A DNA stretch of 64,000 nucleotides from assembly GCF_947179015.1 (NCBI RefSeq), contig NZ_CAMXCM010000005.1, positions 1 to 64,000 of the forward strand. Reading direction: 5' to 3'. The notes beneath the pieces are model-generated. The model was not told the origin of the DNA and searched no databases. It saw nothing but the letters and a program-made list of their open reading frames with translations. Numbering within the stretch: position 1 is the stretch's first letter; each line of letters begins with the position of its first letter. The position numbers were made by a program, and so were the translations under genes. This DNA is from Commensalibacter communis. GTDB taxonomy: Bacteria; Pseudomonadota; Alphaproteobacteria; Acetobacterales; Acetobacteraceae. This document shows, one piece after another, positions 39,526-48,923 of this stretch.

Positions 39526-39558
39526 AAAAAGCCATTCCTAAGTTCGGATGGCTTTTTT
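39526..39558. terminator. Terminator with A and T runs on both sides
   Basis: Stem AAAAAGCCAT with ATGGCTTTTT (one bulge) and a T6 tail on the plus strand. It lies 52 bases after the dehydrogenase stop on the minus strand and may be bidirectional. Confidence 0.7.
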
Positions 39559-39609
39559 GATGTATTAAATTGCTACGCTAGATATAATATCAGGTTGTAA
39601 CATGTGATC

Positions 39610-40542
39610 TTATAATTTTACTTCATCAGGCAATGGTTTTCCTGCAAAGAATAATTCCAATGAATTTAATACTTTTTCTGCTATTTTTTTAGATGTTTCA
39701 TAGGTTGCACCTGCGGAATGTGGAGCCATTACGATATTTGGCAGGTCTTTTAATGCTTGGGGAACATGTGGTTCATTAGCAAATACATCTAGTCCAGCAC
39801 CCGCTATTTTCTTTTGCTGTAAACATTCGATCAACGCCTCTTCGTCAACGGTTACGCCACGACCAATATTAATTAAAAAGCCTCGTTCACCGATGGCTTC
39901 GATAATTTCTTTATTGACGGCTTTTCGAGAGTTATCGCCACCGCTGGCTGCTATAATCAAAATATCGGATTGTTTAGCTAACTCTAATAAAGATGGCACA
40001 AAATTCCACTGTACATCCGTGTGCTGATGACGGGCCGTATAGGAGACTTCGTTATCGAACGCAGCAATTCGTTGTGCAATAGCTCTGCCGATGGGTCCCA
40101 TGCCCATAATGCCGATCTTTTTATTGGAAACAGAATTACCTTGATAAGGACACCGTTCATTTTCCCAACGCCCAGCACGGATAAATTGATCCCGTAACGT
40201 TAATTGACGTGCCACATCCAGTAATAAACCAATCGCCATGTCTGCAACGTCTTGTGTGGGGGCATTGGTCGCGATACTCAGTTTAATATTTCTTTGTTTA
40301 ATGAGCTCTATGTTGACATTATCATACCCAACCCCATGAACTGTAATAAGTTTTAGCTTAGGTAATTGATCTAGCATTTCAGTCGGCGCGCCAATAACCC
40401 CATTCGTAATCACTGCTTCGACTTTGCTTAAAATATCAGCAGAAGGCAGGTCGTCGATATGAATATGATTGGTAAATTGTTGATTGATTTGTTCTTGGAT
40501 AGATTTATTCATCGGAACAAGTTGTAAAATATTTGGTTTCAT
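39610..40542 (-). CDS. D-isomer-specific 2-hydroxyacid dehydrogenase
   Basis: The 310-residue protein has the Rossmann motif GIMGMGPIGRAIA near 148 and the catalytic set of the family: Arg in NIGRGVTVDEEAL, Glu in DVFANEPHVP, and His in APHSAGATYETS. It is closest in style to glyoxylate/hydroxypyruvate reductases. The natural substrate is open. It splits the cobalamin region and has no evident link to it. Confidence 0.85.
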   Translation of the reverse strand: MKPNILQLVPMNKSIQEQINQQFTNHIHIDDLPSADILSKVEAVITNGVIGAPTEMLDQLPKLKLITVHGVGYDNVNIELIKQRNIKLSIATNAPTQDVADMAIGLLLDVARQLTLRDQFIRAGRWENERCPYQGNSVSNKKIGIMGMGPIGRAIAQRIAAFDNEVSYTARHQHTDVQWNFVPSLLELAKQSDILIIAASGGDNSRKAVNKEIIEAIGERGFLINIGRGVTVDEEALIECLQQKKIAGAGLDVFANEPHVPQALKDLPNIVMAPHSAGATYETSKKIAEKVLNSLELFFAGKPLPDEVKL

Positions 40543-40645
40543 TATTCATTTGTCCTTAATCTATTAAACGGAATAAAATGTTCATGTTGAATGTTGGTTA
40601 ATTATAGGCATATTATGAGCCTCTTTGTAAATTTAATTAAAAAGT

Positions 40646-41173
40646 ATGTTAAATGTGATGATTCATTTTATTCTTGGTGGTGCTAAATCAGGAAAAAGCC
40701 AATATGCAGAAATACAAATGAAACAATATGTTCAACCCTGGATATATTTAGCAACGGGCAGAGCTTGGGATGATGAAATGAAACAAAAGATACAACATCA
40801 TCAAGAGCGTAGAGGAACGGGATGGATTACTGTTGAAGAGCCTATTCAAATAGCAGATTATTTAAAGCAACCAAATCATGCGCCTATTTTAATAGATTGT
40901 TTAACATTATGGCTAACGAATTTAATGATGGATGAAAGAGATATAGAACAAGAAACCATACAGCTCGTTGACGCCTTGCAATCGTACGGTGGGGATATTT
41001 TTATCGTCAGTAACGAAGTTGGGCAAGGAATTGTTCCCGTTGAACCCATGGCAAGGGCTTTTCGGAATTATGCAGGGATATTACATCAAAAAATAGCCTC
41101 GATTGCGGAGGATTTTACGTTTATCGTGGCGGGCTATCCAATGAAGATAAAATCACAAGAGAGGGATATATAA
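40646..41173 (+). CDS. cobU: Adenosylcobinamide kinase/guanylyltransferase
   Basis: This bifunctional enzyme (CobU in Salmonella, CobP in Pseudomonas) phosphorylates adenosylcobinamide and then adds GMP. The 175-residue protein has the P-loop GGAKSGKS (11-18), the histidine in KIQHHQERR near 50 that forms the GMP adduct, and the IDCLTLWLTNLM signature near 90. A second ATG at codon 5 is equally possible as the start. Its stop overlaps the cobO start as TAATG, so the two are coupled. Confidence 0.93.
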   Translation: MLNVMIHFILGGAKSGKSQYAEIQMKQYVQPWIYLATGRAWDDEMKQKIQHHQERRGTGWITVEEPIQIADYLKQPNHAPILIDCLTLWLTNLMMDERDIEQETIQLVDALQSYGGDIFIVSNEVGQGIVPVEPMARAFRNYAGILHQKIASIAEDFTFIVAGYPMKIKSQERDI

Positions 41174-41781
41174 TGACAGATCATGATGCTGAGTTGCATA
41201 AAAAGAAAATGCAAAAGAGAAAAGAGTTACAAACAGAGCTTGTATCTTCTAAAATAGAAACCAAAGGGCTGGTAATGGTGCATACAGGTTCTGGAAAAGG
41301 GAAGTCGACAGCTGCTTTTGGATTGGTATTCAGAAATCTAGGCTATGGTCGTAAATGTGCCGTTATTCAGTTCATTAAAGCTCCAGAGTGGCAAACGGGT
41401 GAACGTAAAATGGGGGACAGGTTCCCCGATTTATTAGAATGGCATACGTTAGGCGAGGGCTTTACATGGGATACGCAAGATAAGCAAAAAGATATTGCCT
41501 CTTGTGCCAAAGCCTGGGATGTTGCGTTGAAATATTTGCAAGATGAAGAAATTGCATTGGTCGTCTTAGATGAGCTGAATATTGCATTACGGTATGATTA
41601 TATTACAGTAGAAACTGTTCTTGAAGGATTGCGCAATCGTCCAGCAATGCAACATGTTGTGATTACGGGTCGCAATGCGAAACAAGCATTGATTGATGCA
41701 GCGGATTTAGTCACAGAAATGAATTTAGTCAAACATCATTTCGAAGCTGGTGTAAAAGCTCAAAAAGGAGTTGAATTTTAA
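41173..41781 (+). CDS. cobO: Cob(I)yrinic acid a,c-diamide adenosyltransferase
   Basis: CobO (BtuR family) attaches the adenosyl group from ATP to cob(I)alamin precursors. The 202-residue protein has the P-loop HTGSGKGKSTAAFG near 37-50 and the signature VLDELNIALRYDY near 135. The gene is overlapped at both ends by its neighbours (TAATG), which indicates one cobU-cobO-cobQ transcript. Confidence 0.94.
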   Translation: MTDHDAELHKKKMQKRKELQTELVSSKIETKGLVMVHTGSGKGKSTAAFGLVFRNLGYGRKCAVIQFIKAPEWQTGERKMGDRFPDLLEWHTLGEGFTWDTQDKQKDIASCAKAWDVALKYLQDEEIALVVLDELNIALRYDYITVETVLEGLRNRPAMQHVVITGRNAKQALIDAADLVTEMNLVKHHFEAGVKAQKGVEF

Positions 41782-43238
41782 TGGCACGTGCCTTGATGTT
41801 CCAAGGAACAGGTTCCAGTGTTGGGAAATCGGTATTGGTTGCTGGAATTGCCAGAGCATTAAGGCGACGAGGCTTTAAGGTTTTACCTTTTAAGCCTCAA
41901 AACATGTCTAATAATGCTGCTGTCACCAAAGAAGGTGGTGAAATTGGACGTGCGCAAGCTTTACAAGCGATGGCTTGTGGTGTTGAACCCAGTGTGCATA
42001 TGAATCCTGTTCTGTTAAAACCGCAAAGTCAAGTTGGTTCACAGATCATTGTTCAAGGTAAAGTGTGGGGGACAGCCAAAGCCCGAGAGTATCAAGCTAT
42101 AAAATCTCAGCTAATGCCTTATGTATTAGAGAGCTTTGAAATCTTATCCCAACAAGCAGACATTGTCTTAATCGAAGGGGCAGGGTCTGCATCAGAAATC
42201 AATTTAAGAGAACATGATATTGCCAATATGGGGTTTGCTCAAGCCGTCAAAGCGCCTGTCTTTTTAATCGGGGATATTGATCGCGGGGGCGTTATTGCGA
42301 GCCTTATTGGTACACATGCAGTTTTATCACCAGATGATCTATCTTTAATTAAAGGATTTATTGTGAATAAAATGCGGGGTGATCCTTCTTTATTTACAGA
42401 AGCAATGGAATGGATCAGCCAACAGACGCAATGGAAAAATATTGGATTACTTCCTTATTTTCCTCAACTCAGTCAATTGCCAGCCGAAGATGCTGCAGAT
42501 TTAAAATCTGTTACTCATCAAAAACAACAAGGCAAGCTCGTTATTTCTGTTTTACTTTTACCAACGATTTCAAATTTTGACGATTTTGATCCGTTAAAAT
42601 ATGAGGAAAACGTTCAATTAAATTTTGTAAAAGTAGGGGATGTTATTCCTAAAAGCTCGGATGTGATTATTATTCCTGGATCTAAAACAACAATTAATGA
42701 TCTACAAGCTTTATATGAAACCGAATGGGACGTTGATATCAAAGCTCATGTAAGACAGGGCGGTTATGTGATGGGGATTTGTGGGGGATATCAAATGCTG
42801 GGCAGAGAGATTGTTGATCCACATGGTATCGAAGGGGAAGTGCCTCAGATTAAAGGATTAGAATTAATAAATATATCCACGAGATTAGAGCGTTCTAAAA
42901 AGTTAAATGAAGTGAAAGGCAAGCTTTTTATTGAGGGCATATATTGTTCAGGATATGAAATGCATTTAGGTACAACAGTCCATCATGGTGCCTACACCCC
43001 TTTTGCTAGATTAGAACAAGAAAAATTAGATGGGGTTATCTCAAGTAACGGTCGGGTCTTAGGAACTTACCTACATGGAATTTTTCACCATAATCAAGCA
43101 CGTCAAGCTTTGTTGCATTATTTTGGTGTTTGCACGAGCAGTTGTGATTTTTTATCACAAATTGAAGATCATTTAGATCAGTGGGCCCAGCACATTGAAC
43201 AGAATATAACTATAGAAACTTTATTACAATATAGTTAA
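41781..43238 (+). CDS. cobQ: Cobyric acid synthase CobQ
   Basis: CobQ amidates four side chains of adenosylcobyrinic acid a,c-diamide. The 485-residue protein starts with the ATP-binding dethiobiotin-synthetase-like domain (GTGSSVGKSVLVAG, 10-23) and ends with a glutamine amidotransferase domain whose nucleophile is Cys334 in GICGGYQMLG, followed by the His in YLHGIFHH. The length is normal. Confidence 0.96.
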   Translation: MARALMFQGTGSSVGKSVLVAGIARALRRRGFKVLPFKPQNMSNNAAVTKEGGEIGRAQALQAMACGVEPSVHMNPVLLKPQSQVGSQIIVQGKVWGTAKAREYQAIKSQLMPYVLESFEILSQQADIVLIEGAGSASEINLREHDIANMGFAQAVKAPVFLIGDIDRGGVIASLIGTHAVLSPDDLSLIKGFIVNKMRGDPSLFTEAMEWISQQTQWKNIGLLPYFPQLSQLPAEDAADLKSVTHQKQQGKLVISVLLLPTISNFDDFDPLKYEENVQLNFVKVGDVIPKSSDVIIIPGSKTTINDLQALYETEWDVDIKAHVRQGGYVMGICGGYQMLGREIVDPHGIEGEVPQIKGLELINISTRLERSKKLNEVKGKLFIEGIYCSGYEMHLGTTVHHGAYTPFARLEQEKLDGVISSNGRVLGTYLHGIFHHNQARQALLHYFGVCTSSCDFLSQIEDHLDQWAQHIEQNITIETLLQYS

Positions 43239-43559
43239 TGTAAAAAAAACCTCCCTAAATGATTAGAGAGGTCAAGTTAAGTAGTTAGGTAGTTAATAAA
43301 AGAGATTAAGTAAAGGAAATAGATGGTAATCTCTAAGTAGTCTGCAGTTATTGATTACTGGTATAAAAGCCAGTAAATGATAACCATGTTTATGTATATC
43401 CTTATTTTATGTAGTTTGGCAATAAGATTTTTTCGATAAAGAAGATAAAAAAGTTCATTATTTACAGTTTGTCAATAACTATTATATGGTATTAATTAAT
43501 TATTTGTAATAATAAAATGTAATATTTATTAATGAAATCTTAATTACTTGATAAAAATA
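43239..43559. other. Intergenic region between cobQ and cobD
   Basis: These 321 bases separate two convergent genes. A weak hairpin (ACCTC with GAGGT, 43250-43273) follows cobQ. The rest is AT-rich with no coding or RNA signal that I can see. Confidence 0.4.
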
Positions 43560-44603
43560 TTAATTTTTAGTACTTATACTTTTGGTTAAGACATACAACG
43601 ACAATAAAACAAATAAATAATATAAATTACAAGCTAATGAAAATAGTTTTAATGCATTTTTGAGATTCCTTTTACTTACTGTTTTTCTTCCTCTGCCTAT
43701 CCAAGGGGTATTAATCACGGTATTTTGATATTGACGTGGCCCTGCAAGATAAATGGATAAACAAGTTGCCATAGCAGCTTCTGGCCATCCAGCGTTGGGT
43801 GAATTATGTTTTTTAGCTTCTTGAACAACAAATTGAAAATCAACGATTGGGTGTTTGCTGGCTGCTAAGATAATCCATAACGCCGAAAGTCTAGATGCTG
43901 GATAATTCACATAATCATCTGTTTTAGCAGCAGCATATCCAAAAAATAAATGTTTCTTGGTTTTATGTCCAATCATACTATCGGCTGTATTAATGGCTTT
44001 ATAGGCAATAATCCCAGGTAATCCACCAACACCCCCCCAGAATATAGGGGCAGTAACACCATCTGAGAAATTTTCAGCAAGGCTTTCGATAGCAGCCCTG
44101 GCAATGCCTGATTGGTTTAATTGTTCAGTATTTCTGCCGACAATTTGGCTGACTGCATGACGGGCAAGGTTAATATCAGATTGGTCAAGTGCGTCTGCTA
44201 CGTTTTGAACATGTTCGTGTAAAGAGCGTCTGGCAACAAAGATGCTGCCAATCATTCCAGAAATCAGATATGCAATTGGTTTTGGTAAATAGTTAAAGAT
44301 GATTTTTTGCGAGAAATAACCTAAGATACTTGGAATGGTTACAGCCAACCCGAGAGCAATAAATCCCTTTCTTTTTTGTTGTTGAGGTGCCTCTGTGGGA
44401 TGATTGAATTTTTTATCTAACAAACCAATCAAATTGCCTATCCACACAATGGGATGCGGAATTTTACTATAAATTTGTTTAGGGTCACCCCATATTGCGT
44501 CAATTAAAATAGCAATAGCCATTATTTTTAAATGGCGTAAAAGCAGTGTTTGGATAACATAAATAAATAGTTTTTTCATTAGCTCTGATATGACATGATG
44601 CAA
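43560..44603 (-). CDS. cobD: Adenosylcobinamide-phosphate synthase (CbiB/CobD)
   Basis: This membrane protein joins aminopropanol phosphate to adenosylcobyric acid. In aerobic-pathway naming it is CobD, the same as CbiB of Salmonella. The 347-residue protein has family signatures: IDAIWGDPKQIYSKIPHP near 34, SLAENFSDGVTAPIFWGGVGG near 195, and SPNAGWPEAAMA near 275, with several membrane segments. An N-terminal extension of about 25 residues before the core makes the start uncertain. It is divergent from cobC, with 55 bases between. Confidence 0.93.
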   Translation of the reverse strand: MHHVISELMKKLFIYVIQTLLLRHLKIMAIAILIDAIWGDPKQIYSKIPHPIVWIGNLIGLLDKKFNHPTEAPQQQKRKGFIALGLAVTIPSILGYFSQKIIFNYLPKPIAYLISGMIGSIFVARRSLHEHVQNVADALDQSDINLARHAVSQIVGRNTEQLNQSGIARAAIESLAENFSDGVTAPIFWGGVGGLPGIIAYKAINTADSMIGHKTKKHLFFGYAAAKTDDYVNYPASRLSALWIILAASKHPIVDFQFVVQEAKKHNSPNAGWPEAAMATCLSIYLAGPRQYQNTVINTPWIGRGRKTVSKRNLKNALKLFSLACNLYYLFVLLSLYVLTKSISTKN

Positions 44604-44658
44604 AAAGTTCGATAGATGGACTATATCAGATTTTTATAAAAAGGATGCGTAAATCACA

Positions 44659-45663
44659 ATGATTCATGGTGGTCAGTTACAAGAAGCTAAACAACAATTT
44701 CCTGACGCTGTGTTGCCTTGGATTGATTTGTCCACAGGGATTAATCCTTATGCTTATCCATTTTTATCAATTTCGACAGAACGTTGGACAGAATTACCGA
44801 GTGTTCACGATGAATTACAATTAAGAAAAATTGCAGCACACTGTTACGGGGCAGAGGATGAAAGTTATGTGATTGCAGCCCCTGGCACACAAATCCTGAT
44901 CTCATTATTGCCTTATATCTTTAAGGCAAAGCAGGTTTGCGTTTTATGCCCGACTTATATGGAACATGTTAACTCTTGGCAGCAAGCAGGTATTCCAGCG
45001 CATCAAGTGGCTTCGTTAGGAGAATTGATGAAGTTTGCGTCACAAGATCAAGTGGTAGGAGTTATCTGTAATCCCAATAATCCTGATGGGCGATTATTTT
45101 CAAAGTCTCAGCTTCAAGATATTGCGAATTACTGGGCGCAGTTTAAGAATCATCTGATTATTGATGAAGCCTTCATGGATTTTGAAGGGGAGGGTGCAGG
45201 CAGTTTGCTACCTCATCCTGCATTGACGATACTACGCTCTTTTGGAAAAACATATGGATTGGCTGGGGTGCGTTTAGGGTTTTTATTATCTGACCTTGAT
45301 CATATAGAAAGAGTGAGACAAATGTTAGGGCCTTGGGCTATCAGTGGGGCAGCTTTACAGATTGGATTACAAGCCTTGCAAGATCGATCTTGGTTTTTGC
45401 AGTCTCAACGTCAATTATCACTGCAAGCAAAACAGCTAGATCAACTTTTTCTAACGCATCAATGTCAAATTGTTGGAGGTACGCACTTATTTAGATTGAT
45501 TGAATACCCAAAAGCACAAACATTATGGAAATATTTGGCCAGTCAAGGCATTTGGGTACGAAAGTTTGAATATAATGCACATTGGTTGCGCTTTGGTCTG
45601 CCTCATAAGCGACAATGGGATAGAGTTCAAAAAACGATTAGAGATTATTTTTCAGCAGGCTGA
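44659..45663 (+). CDS. cobC: CobC, PLP-dependent aminotransferase fold
   Basis: CobC in Pseudomonas-type pathways is the counterpart of the threonine-phosphate decarboxylase that makes aminopropanol phosphate for CobD. The 334-residue protein opens with HGGQLQEAKQQFPDA and WIDLSTGINPYAYP, typical of this family, and has the Schiff-base Lys in RSFGKTYGLAGVRLGF near 195. It is divergent from cobD. Its 3' end overlaps the convergent peptidase gene by 19 bases. Confidence 0.92.
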   Translation: MIHGGQLQEAKQQFPDAVLPWIDLSTGINPYAYPFLSISTERWTELPSVHDELQLRKIAAHCYGAEDESYVIAAPGTQILISLLPYIFKAKQVCVLCPTYMEHVNSWQQAGIPAHQVASLGELMKFASQDQVVGVICNPNNPDGRLFSKSQLQDIANYWAQFKNHLIIDEAFMDFEGEGAGSLLPHPALTILRSFGKTYGLAGVRLGFLLSDLDHIERVRQMLGPWAISGAALQIGLQALQDRSWFLQSQRQLSLQAKQLDQLFLTHQCQIVGGTHLFRLIEYPKAQTLWKYLASQGIWVRKFEYNAHWLRFGLPHKRQWDRVQKTIRDYFSAG

Positions 45664-47180
45664 TCCTGCAGGTACAGTTGCTGAACATCATGGGTCAAGG
45701 CTGCTCTGCTATTGGGGTTTGCATATAGCATATGACCGCCTTTATAGAGCTTTAAATTGATACGGTTTTGGTTAATAGGCATCTGATTGATAATCCATTG
45801 AGAAGAGGCAAAAGGACAAACTAAATCAAAATAACCATGTGCAATAAAGAGCTTCATTGATGGATTTAACGCCATTAATTTACGCAGAATAGGCATCCCA
45901 CGGACGATAGAAAATCCATTATCTGTATAACTCCATTTACTATTCAAAGGCATGTTTAATAAATTATACGTTAAAGGGGTTGGAAACTTAAGCTCTTGTG
46001 CTGCATAGGTTGCAAACATGCCCCCATAAGCCTTGCCAAACCCTGATAAAACAGGCTCTGGGCTGTCTTCATTATTCGTCCCATCAGGATAAGGATCATT
46101 AATGGTCAGTGTATAATCATAAAGGCTGTGTAATTTTCCATCGCGGCTGCGAATGTCATGTGCAGATGGATCTAATACAGCTTTATGTTGCGCGATGATT
46201 TCTGTAGGCAATCCTGTTTTTTGGCTAAGTTCTTGATAGAAATTTTGTTGATCTGAAGTGGGAATCGGATTGATGATTTTTGCAAGATAGTCGTTCATCG
46301 CATAATGATAGGCTTCTTTGATTTTATCGTCTGTAAGTTGCTGTGTCTTTTCGAGGTGGCTGGCAATGTAAGAAGGCAAGATAAAAGCGTTTGCCATAGG
46401 ATTATCGGATTGATCTAAAAAACCCATTTCTATGGCAGGAGAGATCATAATAATGCCTCTGACAAAAATATTTTGATTTTTTTGCAAATCATTGGCGACT
46501 AAAATAGATCGTAATCCACCATAACTTTCACCGACTAGCCAAACAGGTGGATCTTTTCGATCAGATTTGGATAAATAGAGTTGAATCACTTTGGCAAAAG
46601 TCTTGGCATCTTGTTTTGACGTGTAAAAATCTTTAGGTGCTTTGTCTGGGTCTGCGGAAAGACTATATCCTGTATCCACAGCGTCGATAAAAACCATATC
46701 CGTGAAAGGCAGCCAACTATCTTTATTGGCCTCTCTGATGGCATGGGCGCCATCTGTGGGATTATTTTGCGGAAAATTAATCACTTCTGGCCCTGCTGCC
46801 CCCAAATTTAAAAAAGAACTGCCTGCACCAGGTCCACCATTAAAAAAGAAAGAGATTGGGCGATTAGAATCTTTGACATTATTCATTGTGTAAGCGACAA
46901 AGAATAGTTTTGCGGTGATTTCTGCTTTGTCATTACGGATGAATAAAGTGCCTGCATGTGCTGTATAAGGAATGGTTTGATCTGCGAGGGTTAATTTATG
47001 ATGTGTGATTGTGTCTTGGGGTAAGAGAGCAAAGCGATTTTGGGCAGTTTGCGTATCGGTATTTTCTACATAAGGTGTATTTTTCAAAGAAGATTTTGAA
47101 ATGGTTTGTGCAAATGAGTTGAGGTTCAAAGATAATATCAAGGCACTGGTAAGACATGACGTGAAGAAAAGTTTTTTCAT
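45645..47180 (-). CDS. Secreted S10-family serine carboxypeptidase-like protein
   Basis: The 511-residue protein has a signal peptide (LTSALILSLNLNSFAQT) and an alpha/beta-hydrolase fold of the S10 family. The triad is visible: Ser219 in GESYGG (217-222), Asp in HGYFDLVCPF and His in YKGGHMLY near the end. NGGPGAGSSFLNLG near 113 forms the usual oxyanion site. It should trim C-terminal residues of peptides in the periplasm or outside. Its stop lies within cobC on the opposite strand. Confidence 0.88.
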   Translation of the reverse strand: MKKLFFTSCLTSALILSLNLNSFAQTISKSSLKNTPYVENTDTQTAQNRFALLPQDTITHHKLTLADQTIPYTAHAGTLFIRNDKAEITAKLFFVAYTMNNVKDSNRPISFFFNGGPGAGSSFLNLGAAGPEVINFPQNNPTDGAHAIREANKDSWLPFTDMVFIDAVDTGYSLSADPDKAPKDFYTSKQDAKTFAKVIQLYLSKSDRKDPPVWLVGESYGGLRSILVANDLQKNQNIFVRGIIMISPAIEMGFLDQSDNPMANAFILPSYIASHLEKTQQLTDDKIKEAYHYAMNDYLAKIINPIPTSDQQNFYQELSQKTGLPTEIIAQHKAVLDPSAHDIRSRDGKLHSLYDYTLTINDPYPDGTNNEDSPEPVLSGFGKAYGGMFATYAAQELKFPTPLTYNLLNMPLNSKWSYTDNGFSIVRGMPILRKLMALNPSMKLFIAHGYFDLVCPFASSQWIINQMPINQNRINLKLYKGGHMLYANPNSRAALTHDVQQLYLQDQPAEK

Positions 47181-47413
47181 TGGATTAAGCTTACCTATGA
47201 CAAGAACATTAAAGATTAGTAAAAATAATAATTGGAAATAATATCCTATCAGAATAAATCTAAAAAAATAGACAAATCGAGAATTATTGTTATGATAATA
47301 GTTTGTTACGATTTAATATGGTTTTAGAGGATTTGTTACAATAGTGCCTTATTGTCGCCTAAATTATAGACTTTTCTATGCACAAGTTCATTAAAGAATA
47401 AGGTATTTAAATT

Positions 47414-47908
47414 ATGACAAAGACATCAAAAAAAGTTTTATTAACAGCAAGTTTATTTAGTGCGTTTATCGCAGTGGGTGCAGCTTCTCAAGCAAACGCT
47501 CAAAGTGCGTTGCAAAATTTACAACAAAGAGAAGATAACCTACACAATAAAATTACGGAACATAATAAAAATGTTCAAGATCGTATGCAAAAGCAACAAG
47601 AGCAAATAGATCGTTATAAAAATGCAGGTAAAGATCAAAGAGAACGTCTAGAAAATCAAAAAAAAGAATTTAAAGATAAACTCGAAGCTCAAAAGAAACA
47701 AAGACAAGAAGAGTTAGATCGCTATAAAGATCCATTAAAAGATCAAAAAAAACAATTTGAAGATAAGAAAAATCAGTTCAAAAAAGATATGCAAGATAGA
47801 AAAGAACAATCTTTGCAAAGACAAAAAGAACAACGCCAACAATGGAAAGACCTAAAAAACAACACAAAACGTGATGTAAAAGATCTATCAAGTCCTTTTG
47901 GTCGCTAG
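47414..47908 (+). CDS. Secreted charged helical protein
   Basis: The 164-residue protein has a signal peptide ending near ANAQS (about residue 30). The rest is nearly all Lys, Gln, Glu, Asp and Arg and should form a long helix or coiled coil (YKDPLKDQKKQFEDKKNQF). I know no named family. It shares its signal style (MTKxSK, then LFSAF) with the next gene, so the two are probably related exported proteins. A strong hairpin separates them. Confidence 0.6.
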   Translation: MTKTSKKVLLTASLFSAFIAVGAASQANAQSALQNLQQREDNLHNKITEHNKNVQDRMQKQQEQIDRYKNAGKDQRERLENQKKEFKDKLEAQKKQRQEELDRYKDPLKDQKKQFEDKKNQFKKDMQDRKEQSLQRQKEQRQQWKDLKNNTKRDVKDLSSPFGR

Positions 47909-47925
47909 TTTAGCGGAAATAAAAG

Positions 47926-47968
47926 TTTAAAAACCTCATTTTTCTATTGAACAAATGAAGTTTTTAAA
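47926..47968 (+). terminator. Hairpin between the two secreted helical protein genes
   Basis: A 16-bp stem with one mismatch (47926-47941 with 47953-47968). It has A/T-rich arms, and could end the first transcript. Confidence 0.65.
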
Positions 47969-48031
47969 TAAAGGTGATCTAGTATTCATTTCGAATTTTT
48001 GTTCTTATTCTATTTTATAAGGTAATTGTTT

Positions 48032-48493
48032 ATGACAAAGTTATCAAAACATGCGATCCTTTTGGCTGGTGTTTTCAGTGCGTTCGTAACCATTAGCACT
48101 GTTTCTTCTCAGGCTCAAAGTCAAGCGCCATCTGCTACTCTTTCTGCAACACCACAGAAAATGCCTGCATTATCAGCAGAACAACAACAAGAAGTTGTGG
48201 CCGCTCAGGCAAAAGCACAAGCTGAGATGGATCGTTTTAATAAAATGACACCAGCAGAACAAAAAGCATACATGGAAAAAGCTCAAAAACAAGCGGATGA
48301 ACAGTTTGATCGTATTTCAAAGAATTTAACACCAGAACAAAAAACAGCGCTTGAAGCAGCAAGAGTTAAGGCAAAAGCTGAAATGGAACGTTTTAATAAA
48401 ATGACTCCAGAACAGAAAAAAGTCTATATGGAAAAAGCTAAACAGCAAATGGGTGTGCAGATCCAAAATATGACCCCAGCACAACAAAAATAA
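48032..48493 (+). CDS. Secreted helical repeat protein with Spy-like LTPEQ motif
   Basis: From ATG 48032 the protein has 153 residues, with a signal peptide ending near SSQAQS (about 32). Two copies of a 26-residue unit follow: AEMDRFNKMTPAEQKAYMEK and AEMERFNKMTPEQKKVYMEK, with NLTPEQ between and NMTPAQQ at the end. LTxxQ-type motifs are typical of the periplasmic chaperones Spy and CpxP. I infer a periplasmic chaperone-like role, with moderate doubt, as the repeats are short. An in-frame TTG six bases upstream is less likely as start. Confidence 0.6.
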   Translation: MTKLSKHAILLAGVFSAFVTISTVSSQAQSQAPSATLSATPQKMPALSAEQQQEVVAAQAKAQAEMDRFNKMTPAEQKAYMEKAQKQADEQFDRISKNLTPEQKTALEAARVKAKAEMERFNKMTPEQKKVYMEKAKQQMGVQIQNMTPAQQK

Positions 48494-48525
48494 GTTAGTT
48501 AATTATTGAAATACAACTTATTATT

Positions 48526-48552
48526 AAGGCCTATATTAAATAGGCCTTTTTA
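48526..48552 (+). terminator. Terminator after the Spy-like gene
   Basis: An 8-bp stem (AAGGCCTA with TAGGCCTT) followed by TTTTAT lies 32 bases after the stop. Confidence 0.8.
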
Positions 48553-48923
48553 TATAAAGACTTGTGTCGTCTATATGAATAGATTGATGGAACAAATGGG
48601 TTCAATAGACGAGTTTTTATAGTAGCGATTGTTACTTTTAGTATGGATAGCTGATAGTATAATTAGCCTAGAGCAAGAAATAAACTCTTGAAACTACCAG
48701 AAATCAAAATAAAGCTTATATAAAGCGGTCTATGGTACAGCAGAGAAAAATTTATATAGATACTTTGAAAAGATAATATGTTCCGAAACAATATGATTAT
48801 TTGCTTTTCAAACATTTACAGGCGTTGATATTGATAATTTATATATAAAAAACCATCTATAATTCTTTATAGATGGTTTTTTTGATAGGCTCTGAAATCT
48901 AACCGATTTTAAAGGCTAAATTT
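48553..48923. other. Intergenic region with possible relic
   Basis: This stretch of 371 bases separates convergent genes. At about 48715-48860 one frame reads as protein-like text (KAVYGTAEKNLYRYFEK) with an internal stop and no start. It may be a gene relic or chance. The rest shows nothing clear apart from the terminator at 48847-48883. Confidence 0.35.
48847..48883. terminator. Bidirectional terminator near deaD end
   Basis: A 13-bp stem (AAACCATCTATAA with TTATAGATGGTTT) with A and T runs on its two sides. It lies 41 bases after the deaD stop on the minus strand. Confidence 0.85.

Noticed and set aside
48715-48860. Possible transposase fragment
   Set aside because: The frame has an internal stop, no inverted repeats flank it, and no transposase motif can be named.
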